This document shows, one piece after another, positions 7,212-14,805 of a stretch of 27,354 nt of DNA. Source of the DNA: Fen-1118 sp964491625. GTDB taxonomy: Bacteria > Myxococcota_A > Polyangia > Fen-1088. The stretch covers positions 1 to 27,354 of the forward strand of contig CAZBIU010000044.1 in assembly GCA_964491625.1 (NCBI GenBank), given 5' to 3'. The stretch's first letter is position 1. Every line of letters begins with the position of its first letter. The notes beneath the pieces are model-generated. The model saw only the letters and a program-made list of their open reading frames with translations. It did no database searches and had not been told where the DNA came from. The translations under genes and the position numbers were made by a program.

Positions 7212-8009
7212 GTGATCTCTTCGGGAACGAAAGCTATCATCGTCGCGGCCGGCCGCGGGCGCCGTCTCGGGCCGGGCACAGCCGACATCCCAAAGTGCAT
7301 GGTCAAGGTGGGCGGCCGTCCCATTCTGCACTGGCAACTCGACGCCCTGGCCGCGGCCGGCGTGCGCGACGTGGTCATGGTTCGCGGCTACCTGGGCGAC
7401 CGCATCGATTCCGGACCTTTCCCGGTGCGCTTTGTCGACAACCCCGCGTGGGCCGACAACAACATCCTTGCGTCGCTGATGTACGCCGAGGCCGAGCTCG
7501 ACGGCGGCTTCTACTTCTCCTATTGCGACATCGTGTATGCCAAAGCCGCGACGCTGCGACTGGCCGCGAGGGTCGGCAGCGGCGGCGCGGGGTCGCTCAT
7601 CATCGATCGCCGCTGGGCGGACGCCTACGCGGGCCGCACGCTGCATCCGGTGTCCGAGGCCGAGCTCACCAGCGTCGATCCGGCCCATGATCGGATCCTG
7701 CAGGTGGGCAAGGGCGCCGTGCCCCCGGAGAGCGCCGTGGGTGAATTTATCGGGCTCGCCTACTTTTCCGCCCAAGGTGCAAAGGCCCTGGCGGCTACCT
7801 GGCACAACGCCCTCGGCGCAGGTGGCTTGGAAGCGCCATTTGGCCGGGCCAAGGTCCTGCGGCAGGCGTACCTGACCGACGCGCTAAACGCGATGGCCGA
7901 CGCGGGCGAGCACTTGGCGCCGGTCTACATCGACGGCGAATGGCGCGAGATCGACACGCTACAGGACTTGGCTGCCGCGGAGAAGGCGCTCGCTCTCTGG
8001 GCGCGCTAG
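7212..8009 (+). CDS. Nucleotidyltransferase, phospho-alcohol (phosphocholine/inositol-phosphate-like) cytidylyltransferase
   Basis: A 265-residue cytosolic enzyme of the sugar-phosphate nucleotidyltransferase fold. The N-terminus carries the signature AAGRGRRLG (12-20), then PKCM with the conserved Lys28, and GGRPIL. The ADNNILASL segment (81-89) resembles the NNIxSL stretch of LicC-type phosphocholine cytidylyltransferases, and YCDIVY around 104-109 supplies a metal-binding Asp. The end, EWREIDTLQDL, matches the usual closing EIDT motif of this branch. It probably activates a phosphorylated alcohol with CTP for the phosphatidyltransferase encoded three bases upstream. The start is GTG at 7212. 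It could also be a sugar-1-phosphate nucleotidyltransferase, but the neighbour favours a CDP-alcohol. Family confident, substrate unknown. Confidence 0.85.
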   Translation: MISSGTKAIIVAAGRGRRLGPGTADIPKCMVKVGGRPILHWQLDALAAAGVRDVVMVRGYLGDRIDSGPFPVRFVDNPAWADNNILASLMYAEAELDGGFYFSYCDIVYAKAATLRLAARVGSGGAGSLIIDRRWADAYAGRTLHPVSEAELTSVDPAHDRILQVGKGAVPPESAVGEFIGLAYFSAQGAKALAATWHNALGAGGLEAPFGRAKVLRQAYLTDALNAMADAGEHLAPVYIDGEWREIDTLQDLAAAEKALALWAR

Positions 8010-8018
8010 CAGCAGCAC

Positions 8019-8027
8019 TGCTATCAT
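8019..8027 (+). promoter_or_regulatory. Extended -10 promoter of the rhomboid gene, leaderless
   Basis: TG-C-TATCAT, a near-consensus extended -10, ends 8 bases before the GTG at 8036. No -35 or Shine-Dalgarno sequence is seen. The predicted transcription start falls on or next to the start codon. Confidence 0.5.
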
Positions 8028-8035
8028 AAAAGATC

Positions 8036-9004
8036 GTGGCAGCAGAGGTTCCCAGCGAAGCCGTCGTGCGTGCCTCGCCCGATCGCAACCAGGCCGAAAG
8101 TTGGACTTTCGTCCTGGAAGCGATGGCGATTCCGCATCGGGTGGTGCCCACCGAGGCCGGTTACGCGGTGATGGTGCCGCCCCAGATGGTGGCCCCAGCC
8201 ATCGCCGCGCTTGATGCGCAGGACAAGGAAGCCACCGAGCCGCCGCTTTCGTCCGAGGTGGCGGCCCCCGATCACGGGCCGTCCTACGTCGGGGTCGCCA
8301 TGAGCATTACGCTGCTGGCATTCTTCGTGGTCGCGGGCCCGCGGGCGGGCGGCGATGCCCTTGGCTGGTTTCGTCGCGGCAGCGCGGTGGCGGAGGCCAT
8401 CGTGCGCAACCACGAGATCTGGCGGGCGATCACCGCGCTGACCCTGCACGCGGATATCGTGCACGTGGCGGGCAATGTGGTCGCAACGCTGGTGTTCGTC
8501 ACCGCGCTCGGGCGCTGGCTGGGGGGCGGGATGGCCCTGGCGGCCACACTGTTTTGCGGAGCCGCGGGCAATTTACTGACCGCCTACGTTTACCGTTCAG
8601 CACACAGCGTGGTGGGCGCGTCCACGGCTACTTTTGCGGCCCTTGGCGTGCTGGGCGGGCTGCAATTCGTGCGCCGATTCCGCATGCCCTCGGTCGGGCG
8701 CATGCGCCGGGCCCTACTGGGTATCGCGGGCGCGCTGGGGCTGCTCGCCATGCTAGGCATCGGGTCCGACATGGTTGCGGATGCGGTGAGAGTGGTCGAC
8801 GTGGTGGGCCCGGCCCGGCAACCCATCAGCGGGCGCACGGATGTGGTCGGGCACGCGATGGGGCTCACTTTCGGCATCTTGGCCGGCGTGCTGTCGGGTT
8901 TCGCGATCAAGCGACCGGTGCGCATGCTGGGGCAGGGCATCGCCCTGGCCGTAACGGTAGCGGCGCTGGTGGGCGCGTGGCTCCTGGCGTTCCAGGTTTC
9001 GTGA
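8036..9004 (+). CDS. Rhomboid-family intramembrane serine protease
   Basis: A 322-residue protein that should cut other membrane proteins within the bilayer. Residues 1-82 form a soluble cytoplasmic region with a short alpha/beta stretch (about 22-62). Membrane helices start near residue 84. The first family motif is HADIVHVAGN (138-147; His138, His143, Asn147). The catalytic serine is Ser196 in VVGASTATFAALG, and the catalytic His is His273 in VVGHAMGLTFG. The residue after the Ser is Thr, where the classical motif GxSG has Gly. Both catalytic residues are present, so it is probably active. The GTG at 8036 follows an extended -10 so closely that the mRNA should be leaderless. It is likely a single-gene unit, since the next gene has a similar promoter. 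Confidence 0.9.
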   Translation: MAAEVPSEAVVRASPDRNQAESWTFVLEAMAIPHRVVPTEAGYAVMVPPQMVAPAIAALDAQDKEATEPPLSSEVAAPDHGPSYVGVAMSITLLAFFVVAGPRAGGDALGWFRRGSAVAEAIVRNHEIWRAITALTLHADIVHVAGNVVATLVFVTALGRWLGGGMALAATLFCGAAGNLLTAYVYRSAHSVVGASTATFAALGVLGGLQFVRRFRMPSVGRMRRALLGIAGALGLLAMLGIGSDMVADAVRVVDVVGPARQPISGRTDVVGHAMGLTFGILAGVLSGFAIKRPVRMLGQGIALAVTVAALVGAWLLAFQVS

Positions 9005-9049
9005 TGGGGCTGCGACTGCCGCCCCAAACCCACCTGGCCCCTTGGCGGA

Positions 9050-9058
9050 TGATAGAAT
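9050..9058 (+). promoter_or_regulatory. Extended -10 promoter of the M20 peptidase gene, leaderless
   Basis: TG-A-TAGAAT ends 9 bases before the GTG at 9068. No -35 or Shine-Dalgarno sequence is visible. Confidence 0.45.
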
Positions 9059-9067
9059 CCTCCGGCC

Positions 9068-10468
9068 GTGACATCGAAGACCAAATCCCGTCCTGAAGAC
9101 ACCCGCCTCGACTCTGACATAGCGAACCTGCGCCCGGAGTTCGCCGACAAGCTCGGCGCTTTGGTCAGTATTCCGTCGGTGAGCATGCAGCCCGAACGCC
9201 ACGAGGACGTCCGCCGATGCGCGATGCTCGCGTGCGATTACCTGCGCGAGGCGGGCGCGGATGCCGAGGTGGTCGCGACCAAGGGCTTGCCGCTGGTGCT
9301 GGGCAGGCTGGTGAAAGATCCCAAGTTTCCGACGGTGACCGTGTACAACCACCTGGACGTGCAGCCCGCCGACGGCGAAGGCTGGACGACCTCGCCGTTC
9401 AAGCTTGAGGCGGTGGGAGATCGTTACCACGGGCGCGGCGCCACCGACGACAAGGGACCGGCGTTGGTCGCGCTGCTGGCGGCGCGCCTCGCGGTTGCGG
9501 CGGGCGTGCGGCTGAACTTCCAGTTTCTCTGGGAATGCGAGGAGGAGGTCGGCAGCCCAAGCTTTGCGGGCGCGCTGTCCGCCCTGGTCAAATCGCGAAG
9601 CCTCTGCACGGATTCCATCGTCGTCTCCGATACCATCTGGCCCGCGGCCGGCCAGCCCGCGATTCCCTACGGCCTGCGCGGCCTGCTCGCCTTCCTGGTG
9701 CGCCTTGAGACAGGGGACAAGGCCGTGCATTCGGGAACCACGGGCGGCGCAGCTCGCAATCCCATCGGCGAGCTGGCCCAGCTGATTGCGAAATGCTACG
9801 ACGCCGGGACCGGAAAGGTCCGAATTCCCGGCTTCTACGCGGGCGTTCGTCCCGCCAGCGCGGCCGAACGCCGCGAGCTAGCCCGCTCGGGCCTGACCCG
9901 GACCAAGTTCAAGAAAGCCCACGGTCTGCACTCGTTGCGTTCGCGGGATGATGCCCGGCTGCGCGAGGCGATCATGACCCAGCCTACCTTCGAGGTACAT
10001 GGCATCGTCGGCGGCTACCGCGGTCCGGGGGTCAAGACCATCGTGCCCCACCAAGCCGAAGCCAAGCTCTCGTGCCGCCTGGTGCCGGACCAAAAGCCGC
10101 GCGAGATCTTCCGCCTTATCCAGCGCTTCGTCGCCAAGGAGTGCCCGGACGCCGAGGTTATCTTCGACGCCGCGCTGGAGCCCTACCTTGCAGACCGCGA
10201 GGGTCCGTTTTTGCAAGCCGCCACCCAGGCCGCGGTGGAGACCTTCGGCAGAAAGCCCGCGCTCACCCGGGAAGGCGGGTCGATTGGCGCGGTGGTCACC
10301 ATGGCAAAGACGCTCTGCAAAGACGTGGTCCTGCTTGGCCTCTCCCTGCCGGAGGACGGCTATCACGCTATCAACGAGAGCTTCGCCTGGCCCCAGGCCA
10401 AGGGCGGCATCGCCATGTTCTACCGGTACTTCCATCACCTGCAGGGGGTCGGCGGCGGGCGGTCCTGA
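9068..10468 (+). CDS. M20 family metallopeptidase (dipeptidase-like)
   Basis: A 466-residue cytosolic zinc hydrolase of the M20/M25/M40 group, likely a dipeptidase or acyl-amino-acid hydrolase. Motifs in order: NHLDVQP (94-100, metal His95 and catalytic Asp97), HGRGATDDKGP (121-131, bridging Asp), WECEEEVGS (155-163, catalytic Glu pair), SDTIW (metal Asp) and a late HAINESF with the last metal His. The lid domain lies between about 200 and 360. The length fits the family. There is no signal peptide. The start is GTG at 9068; a TGn-TAGAAT box 9 bases upstream suggests a leaderless message. The exact substrate cannot be told from motifs. Confidence 0.92.
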   Translation: MTSKTKSRPEDTRLDSDIANLRPEFADKLGALVSIPSVSMQPERHEDVRRCAMLACDYLREAGADAEVVATKGLPLVLGRLVKDPKFPTVTVYNHLDVQPADGEGWTTSPFKLEAVGDRYHGRGATDDKGPALVALLAARLAVAAGVRLNFQFLWECEEEVGSPSFAGALSALVKSRSLCTDSIVVSDTIWPAAGQPAIPYGLRGLLAFLVRLETGDKAVHSGTTGGAARNPIGELAQLIAKCYDAGTGKVRIPGFYAGVRPASAAERRELARSGLTRTKFKKAHGLHSLRSRDDARLREAIMTQPTFEVHGIVGGYRGPGVKTIVPHQAEAKLSCRLVPDQKPREIFRLIQRFVAKECPDAEVIFDAALEPYLADREGPFLQAATQAAVETFGRKPALTREGGSIGAVVTMAKTLCKDVVLLGLSLPEDGYHAINESFAWPQAKGGIAMFYRYFHHLQGVGGGRS

Positions 10469-10500
10469 AGCCCGCTCCCGAGGCGTGCGCGACGATGCGG

Positions 10501-10528
10501 TTGCGCCCACGCCGGCGCCGGGTATCTT
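10501..10528 (+). promoter_or_regulatory. Predicted leaderless promoter of ccmE
   Basis: TTGCGC, 16 bases, TATCTT, then 6 bases to the ATG at 10535. The bases between are T-rich with no Shine-Dalgarno sequence. Confidence 0.5.
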
Positions 10529-10534
10529 TTTAGT

Positions 10535-10984
10535 ATGAGCGCCACCGCCGCAAACCGCCCCGCCGCCAGGGTCAGCCGACGAACCGCCTGGAAGATCCTC
10601 GTCACAGTCGTGGTTTCCGCATGCGCTGTTTCGGGCCTCTTGTGGGCGTCGATGGGCGAGGGCGCGGAATACTATAAGCACGTGGACGAGGCGCTGGCAG
10701 ACAAATCGCGGCTGGTTGGCAAGCGGCTGCGCGTGCACGGCACGGTCATGGAAGGTTCGCTCGTCCACCAAGCTGGAACCCTGGACTATCACTTCATGAT
10801 GGAAAGCAAGGTGCCGCGCGAGCACGCGGAGATGACCGTGGATTTTCACGGCATCCCGCCCGATCTGTTCAAGCCGGGCGCCGAGGTGATCGCTGCCGGC
10901 GTTCTGAGCGACGCCGGGCAGTTGAGATCGGATCGCATCGAGACTAAGTGCCCGTCCAAGTACGAAACGCAAGCCAGTAAATAG
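10535..10984 (+). CDS. ccmE: Cytochrome c maturation haem chaperone CcmE, CxxxY type
   Basis: A 149-residue membrane-anchored periplasmic protein that carries haem covalently to the cytochrome c assembly machinery. Residues about 18-38 form the single membrane anchor. The OB-fold follows, with LVGKRLRVHGTV (60-71), a YHFM strand and VDFHGIPPDLFKPGAEVIAAG (103-122). The haem-binding motif is Cys139-Pro-Ser-Lys-Tyr143, the CxxxY form known from Desulfovibrio and archaea, rather than the HxxxY of Escherichia coli. No other ccm gene is in the window, so the rest of the system must lie elsewhere. The ATG has no ribosome site, but a -10 box lies 6 bases upstream. Confidence 0.9.
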   Translation: MSATAANRPAARVSRRTAWKILVTVVVSACAVSGLLWASMGEGAEYYKHVDEALADKSRLVGKRLRVHGTVMEGSLVHQAGTLDYHFMMESKVPREHAEMTVDFHGIPPDLFKPGAEVIAAGVLSDAGQLRSDRIETKCPSKYETQASK

Positions 10985-11041
10985 TCCGGCACCTAGCTGC
11001 GCGGTGGCAGGCTTCGCCAGCGCGCCGCAAGCGATTCTTCG

Positions 11042-11070
11042 TCGACTGTCCCCGGCAGAGTCGATACACT
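11042..11070 (+). promoter_or_regulatory. Predicted leaderless promoter of the SEC-C/TPR gene
   Basis: TCGACT, 17 bases, TACACT, then 7 bases to the GTG at 11078. No Shine-Dalgarno sequence is present. Confidence 0.45.
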
Positions 11071-11077
11071 ACGTCCC

Positions 11078-12040
11078 GTGACTGCGAAAGAAGAGCACGA
11101 GACCCAGGAAACTGACAGGGCCGAGGTCCAGGCGCGCGAACGCTTGGCCGGCACGGGCCGCAACGATCCCTGCCCGTGTGGTTCGGGCAAGAAGTACAAG
11201 AAGTGTCACCTGGCCGCGGACGAGGGCGCGGTCGTGACGCCGCCCGCGGCGCCGGATCCAGAGGTCATGCTGGCCAACGGCTGGCGGCTGTTCGAGCAAC
11301 GGCGGCCCGGCGCCGCGGAGAAGGAATTCCGCGCCGCCCTTGGTCTGCGTCCGGATTGGCCAGACGCCTTGGCGGGCATCGGTCTCGCACGCCTGCAGTC
11401 GGGCGACAACGATGCCGCCCGCAGCGAGTTTCGAGAGGTGCAGAAGGTCTCGGAGAAGGTCGCGGCCGACCTGCGCAGCTCGGGTGCCAAGGATGCCTTC
11501 ACGCGCAAGGAGGCGCAGGCCTACGTGCGCTCGTGCCATGCGCTCGGGTGCCTGGCCTTCGACGACAAGAAGTACGATGAGGCGCTGGTCGAGCTGGAGC
11601 GGGTCTACGCCATCGACGAGGGCGCGGTGGGAACCGAGGCGCGTCTCATCGCCGGCGTCGCGCTGGTGAAGCTGGGCCGCGCGCCGGAGGCGGTTTCCGT
11701 GCTGGAGGTGGCGGCCAAGGCCGAAACCGGGGTTGGGCGCGGGCCCATGAGCTTGGCATTGGCGCAGTTCCTGGCTGGCAACAACAAGGCGGCGGAAGAG
11801 TCCCTCGAGACGGCGCTCGCGGCCAACCCGAGCTTCGGCAAGGCCCTCTTGGCCAAGATCCCGAAGCGCCCGACCAACCTTGGCGGCGCGGCGCCCGGCA
11901 GCAAGGAGGAGGCCCTAGGCTACGTGCAAACTTACGGCGACGCGTGGGAAGCGCCAGCCAAGAAGTTCCTTGAGGAATTTATGGAACGCCGGGCGGCAAC
12001 CCACGAGGCGGCCGACGGCGAGGGTGCGCCGGCGAGCTAG
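11078..12040 (+). CDS. SEC-C motif and TPR-repeat protein
   Basis: A 320-residue protein. The SEC-C zinc motif lies near the N-terminus, at about 29-45: NDPCPCGSGKKYKKCH, with Cys32, Cys34, Cys43 and His44 as ligands. This motif is best known from the SecA tail, where it binds SecB and ribosomes, but it also occurs in many stand-alone proteins. From about 60 to 270 there are helical pairs with the TPR pattern (ANGWRLFEQRRPGAAEKEFRA, WPDALAGIGLARL and similar), and another near 165-215. A protein-protein adaptor role is likely. No signal peptide or membrane segment is seen. The PilZ gene starts 32 bases downstream. Partners are unknown. Confidence 0.82.
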   Translation: MTAKEEHETQETDRAEVQARERLAGTGRNDPCPCGSGKKYKKCHLAADEGAVVTPPAAPDPEVMLANGWRLFEQRRPGAAEKEFRAALGLRPDWPDALAGIGLARLQSGDNDAARSEFREVQKVSEKVAADLRSSGAKDAFTRKEAQAYVRSCHALGCLAFDDKKYDEALVELERVYAIDEGAVGTEARLIAGVALVKLGRAPEAVSVLEVAAKAETGVGRGPMSLALAQFLAGNNKAAEESLETALAANPSFGKALLAKIPKRPTNLGGAAPGSKEEALGYVQTYGDAWEAPAKKFLEEFMERRAATHEAADGEGAPAS

Positions 12041-12072
12041 GCCAAGCTTGAGGGTGTGGCGAGGCAGCGAGG

Positions 12073-12486
12073 ATGACTCAAGACCCGGTTCCGAAATCAC
12101 CGCAGGAGCGACGCAGCTCGCGCCGCAATCCGGTCCACGTGCGGGTGAATCTTTCCGACACGCAGGGAAGCTTCATGGGCCGCAGCGTGGACGTGAGCCG
12201 CGGCGGCCTGTTCGTGCTTTCCAACGAAACCCGGCGGGTGGGCACGCTGTTGCGAATTCGGGTGCTCGGCACCCAGGGTGAATCGGTGTTCGCGGTGGGC
12301 GTGGTGGTGCGCTGCTTCGCCGACTTGGAAGGCAGCGTCGAGGGCAGTCTGTCGCCGGCGATGGCGATCGCGCTCACCTCCACCAGCGAGGCGTGGGATC
12401 GCTTCTGGGACGACGTGAATGCTACCGACGAGGGCGACGAGGAAGATTCCAGCGACGACGGGGGCGAAAGCGGAGATCTCGGGTGA
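12073..12486 (+). CDS. PilZ domain protein
   Basis: A 137-residue protein with a single PilZ domain, which commonly binds cyclic di-GMP. The N-terminal RRSSRRNPVHVRV supplies the RxxxR-type ligand arginines (about 12-18), and DVSRGGLFV (about 39-47) is the D/NxSxxG motif. Both halves of the binding site are therefore present. The last 25 residues are very acidic (Asp/Glu/Ser/Gly), probably disordered. A GCGAGG sequence precedes the ATG. The stop codon overlaps the GTG of the next gene in GTGA, so the PilZ protein and the release-factor-like protein are translationally coupled. Confidence 0.85.
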   Translation: MTQDPVPKSPQERRSSRRNPVHVRVNLSDTQGSFMGRSVDVSRGGLFVLSNETRRVGTLLRIRVLGTQGESVFAVGVVVRCFADLEGSVEGSLSPAMAIALTSTSEAWDRFWDDVNATDEGDEEDSSDDGGESGDLG

Positions 12487-12911
12487 CCGGCGGCCTGCCA
12501 TTTCCGGTCTCGCAGGAAAAGCTTGCGGCGCTGTGCGAACGCCTGCGCGCCCTCGGCATCCGCGAGGATGACCTGGAAGAAAGCTTCGTCACCTCGCAGG
12601 GCAAGGGTGGGCAGAACGTGAACAAGGTTGCCACCTGCGTGGTGCTGTTTCATCGGCCAAGCGGCGTGCGCATCAAGTGCCAGCAAGAGCGATCGCAAGG
12701 GCTCAATCGCTACCTCGCACGCAAGCAGCTCGCCGACAAGATCGAGACAGCGATCCTTGGCGCGAAAAGCGAGCGCCAGCAGGAGATGGAACGTATCCGC
12801 CGACAGAAGCGTCGCCGCTCGCGCCGCGCGAAGAACCGCATGTTGGCCAACAAGCACGCCCGCGCCGCGGTCAAATCCCTGCGCGGCCCGGTCGGTCGCG
12901 ACGATTCATAA
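12483..12911 (+). CDS. Release-factor-like GGQ protein (ArfB/MTRFR-like peptidyl-tRNA hydrolase)
   Basis: A 142-residue protein with only the catalytic domain of class I release factors. The motif TSQGKGGQNVNKVAT (37-51) holds the Gly-Gly-Gln (42-44) that enters the peptidyl transferase centre and frees the nascent chain. No codon-recognition domain is present. The C-terminal tail is strongly basic (QKRRRSRRAKNR and following residues), as in ArfB and mitochondrial relatives that bind stalled ribosomes. It probably acts in ribosome rescue. The start is GTG at 12483, overlapping the PilZ stop; an upstream ATG in the same frame at 12393 lies deep inside the PilZ gene and adds no conserved sequence. 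The pseudouridine synthase follows five bases later. It could instead be a general RF-like hydrolase with another ribosome substrate. Confidence 0.85.
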   Translation: MTGGLPFPVSQEKLAALCERLRALGIREDDLEESFVTSQGKGGQNVNKVATCVVLFHRPSGVRIKCQQERSQGLNRYLARKQLADKIETAILGAKSERQQEMERIRRQKRRRSRRAKNRMLANKHARAAVKSLRGPVGRDDS

Positions 12912-12916
12912 AGACC

Positions 12917-13771
12917 GTGGCCGCAAAGCACGTCAGATTCACGGTTGCCCCGCACGACGCGGGGTTGCGCCTCGATCAGTTGCTGGCCAAGCGTGTGCCT
13001 GGGCTTTCGCGGCGTGCCGCGCGCAAGGTGCTGGATATCGGCGGCGTCTTCGTGGACCGCGCGCGGGTGAAGATGGCGTCGAAGTTCTTGCGGCCGGGGT
13101 GCACGGTGGACATGCACGTGGGCGCCGCGCTCGAAAGGGTGGCTGCCGCCGAGAAGGGCGCCGCACCCGAGCTGGAGATTGTGTTCGAGGACGACGACTT
13201 CTTGGTAGTGAACAAGCCGGCCGGGCTCGCCACCGCGGCCACACGCGAGAGCGACCGACACAATTTGCTGTACTACTTGGCTGAACGCCCGTCGTCGACC
13301 CACCTGCACCTCGTGCACCGGCTCGACCTCGAAACCAGCGGGCTTCTGGTGGTGGCCAAAAACGCCGAGGCTGCCCATCGACTGTCCGAGCCCTTCCGCG
13401 CCCACGATCTCGAGCGAATTTACCGCCTGGCCGTGATCGGAGATATGCGGGAGGCGAGCACAGTGGACGAGCCCATCGCCGGCCGGCCGGCGCGCACGAT
13501 CTTCACACCGGTCGAGCGCAAGGCGGGCGCGACCTTGGCCGAGGCACGCCTCGAAACCGGTCGCACCCACCAGATCCGCCTGCACGCCCTGCACATCGGC
13601 CACGCCGTGCTGGGCGATCGACGCTACGGGCGCGCGACAAAGCACGATCCGCCCAGGCTGGCGCTGCACGCGCGCGTGCTGGGATTTCGCCACCCGACCA
13701 CCGCTCAGCCCCTGCGCTTCGAGCGCGAGTGGCCTGCGGATCTTGGCGATTGGTGGTCGGGGCTGTCTTGA
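12917..13771 (+). CDS. RluA-family pseudouridine synthase
   Basis: A 284-residue enzyme that isomerises uridine in rRNA or tRNA. An S4-type RNA-binding domain covers about 16-75 (LRLDQLLAKRVPGLSRRAARK). The catalytic domain follows with DDFLVVNKPAGL, HRLDLETSGLLVV (His134, Arg135, catalytic Asp137), and ETGRTHQIRLHALHIGHAVLGD, all typical of RluA/C/D. The start is taken as GTG at 12917, just after the upstream stop; the longer reading frame from 12677 lies within the release-factor-like gene. It ends six bases from the converging folB gene. The target nucleotide cannot be predicted. Confidence 0.9.
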   Translation: MAAKHVRFTVAPHDAGLRLDQLLAKRVPGLSRRAARKVLDIGGVFVDRARVKMASKFLRPGCTVDMHVGAALERVAAAEKGAAPELEIVFEDDDFLVVNKPAGLATAATRESDRHNLLYYLAERPSSTHLHLVHRLDLETSGLLVVAKNAEAAHRLSEPFRAHDLERIYRLAVIGDMREASTVDEPIAGRPARTIFTPVERKAGATLAEARLETGRTHQIRLHALHIGHAVLGDRRYGRATKHDPPRLALHARVLGFRHPTTAQPLRFEREWPADLGDWWSGLS

Positions 13772-13777
13772 AGACGA

Positions 13778-14146
13778 CTACGCCTGGCCCGCGGGGCGGA
13801 TCATGCGAACCGCCGCGTAGGCGGGGTGGCCTGGACAGGCCGGCGGATTCAGCTTGCGCAGCTCCATGCGGAAGCTCGCGCTGGGAAATCTGGCGGCAAG
13901 CCTGTCAAGCATGCGGCCGGCCAGCGATTCGAGCAGGTGGTGCGTCTCGGACGTGCCCAGGTCGACGATGATCTGGGCGACCTCGCGATAGTCGACCGTG
14001 TCGTCGAGCTTGTCACTGGCACGGGCCTGGTCGAGCGACGCCTCGATTTCCACGTCGGCCTCGAAGGTACGAAGACTCCGGCGCTCGACCTCGGTGGCGC
14101 CGTGCCGGCCCTCGAAGGCGATCTTGGAGAGAACCAGGGTGGACAT
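13778..14146 (-). CDS. folB: Dihydroneopterin aldolase FolB
   Basis: A 122-residue enzyme of folate synthesis, cleaving 7,8-dihydroneopterin to 6-hydroxymethyl-dihydropterin and glycolaldehyde. It shows the early GRHGATEVER segment (conserved Glu in the pterin pocket), DTVDYREVAQ, HHLLESLAGRM (second conserved Glu) and RKLNPP, whose Lys is the catalytic one. The ATG at 14146 starts at the usual point; an upstream frame to 14227 lies inside the deformylase gene. It follows the deformylase by 13 bases on the same strand and is probably cotranscribed. Other folate genes are not in the window. Confidence 0.85.
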   Translation of the reverse strand: MSTLVLSKIAFEGRHGATEVERRSLRTFEADVEIEASLDQARASDKLDDTVDYREVAQIIVDLGTSETHHLLESLAGRMLDRLAARFPSASFRMELRKLNPPACPGHPAYAAVRMIRPAGQA

Positions 14147-14159
14147 GAGGCGGGCCAGG

Positions 14160-14681
14160 TTAGGACGCTTCCGCCTCGTTTTCCTTGCGCATCTTTCGCT
14201 TGATGATCTGCCGCTTGACCGGCCCAACCATGTCGATGAGCAGCCTTCCCGTCAGGTGGTCGGTTTCATGCTGCAGCGCCCGCGCGAGCAGTCCCTGGCC
14301 TTCGATCTCGAAGGTCTTTCCGTGCACGTCCTGAGCGCGCACCTTGGCGCGCATGCCGCGCTTGACCGGAACAAAGATGCCGGGAAAAGAGAGGCAGCCC
14401 TCGTCGCCGGTCTGCTCCTCCTCGGAAATCTCGACCAGCACGGGATTGGCCAGCACGACCGGCGGCTCCTCGGGGCCGTGGCCCGCCACTTCCGGGTCGA
14501 TGATGAAGAGCCGCAGGGGCTCACCCACTTGGATGGCAGCCAGCCCGGCACCTTCCGCGATGTACATGGTATCCTTCATGTCGGCCACCAGCGCGCGCAG
14601 GCTGTCATCGAAATTCACCACGGGTTCTGAGACTTTGCGCAAGCGCGCGTCGGGGTAACGAAGGATCGGACGGGTCGGCAT
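14160..14681 (-). CDS. def: Peptide deformylase
   Basis: A 173-residue metalloenzyme that removes the formyl group from the N-terminal Met of new proteins. All three family motifs are present: GAGLAAIQVG (44-53), EGCLS (94-98, metal Cys96) and QHETDH (137-142, metal His138 and His142, catalytic Glu139). The basic tail (KRQIIKRKMRK) is common in bacterial PDFs. The ATG at 14681 gives the standard MxxRPILRYPD start. The frame is open upstream to 14798, but that stretch overlaps the divergent ribA promoter. It heads a two-gene unit with folB. Confidence 0.93.
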   Translation of the reverse strand: MPTRPILRYPDARLRKVSEPVVNFDDSLRALVADMKDTMYIAEGAGLAAIQVGEPLRLFIIDPEVAGHGPEEPPVVLANPVLVEISEEEQTGDEGCLSFPGIFVPVKRGMRAKVRAQDVHGKTFEIEGQGLLARALQHETDHLTGRLLIDMVGPVKRQIIKRKMRKENEAEAS

Positions 14682-14751
14682 GGATGGTACAGGATGACAT
14701 CCGACGAGAAACCAAGCAAGCACGCCGGTCGTTGCGCGCGCAGCCCACGCG

Positions 14752-14780
14752 TTGACAACGCGGGATACGGCCCGTACGTT
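14752..14780 (+). promoter_or_regulatory. Sigma-70-type promoter of ribA
   Basis: A consensus -35 TTGACA, exactly 17 bases, then TACGTT as the -10. The predicted transcription start is near 14787, giving a leader of about 19 bases before the ATG at 14806. The TTG of the -35 is also the first possible start codon of the longer reading frame, which is therefore unlikely to be used. Confidence 0.6.
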
Positions 14781-14805
14781 TAGCCGCAAGAAGCCCAACC
14801 GACTT

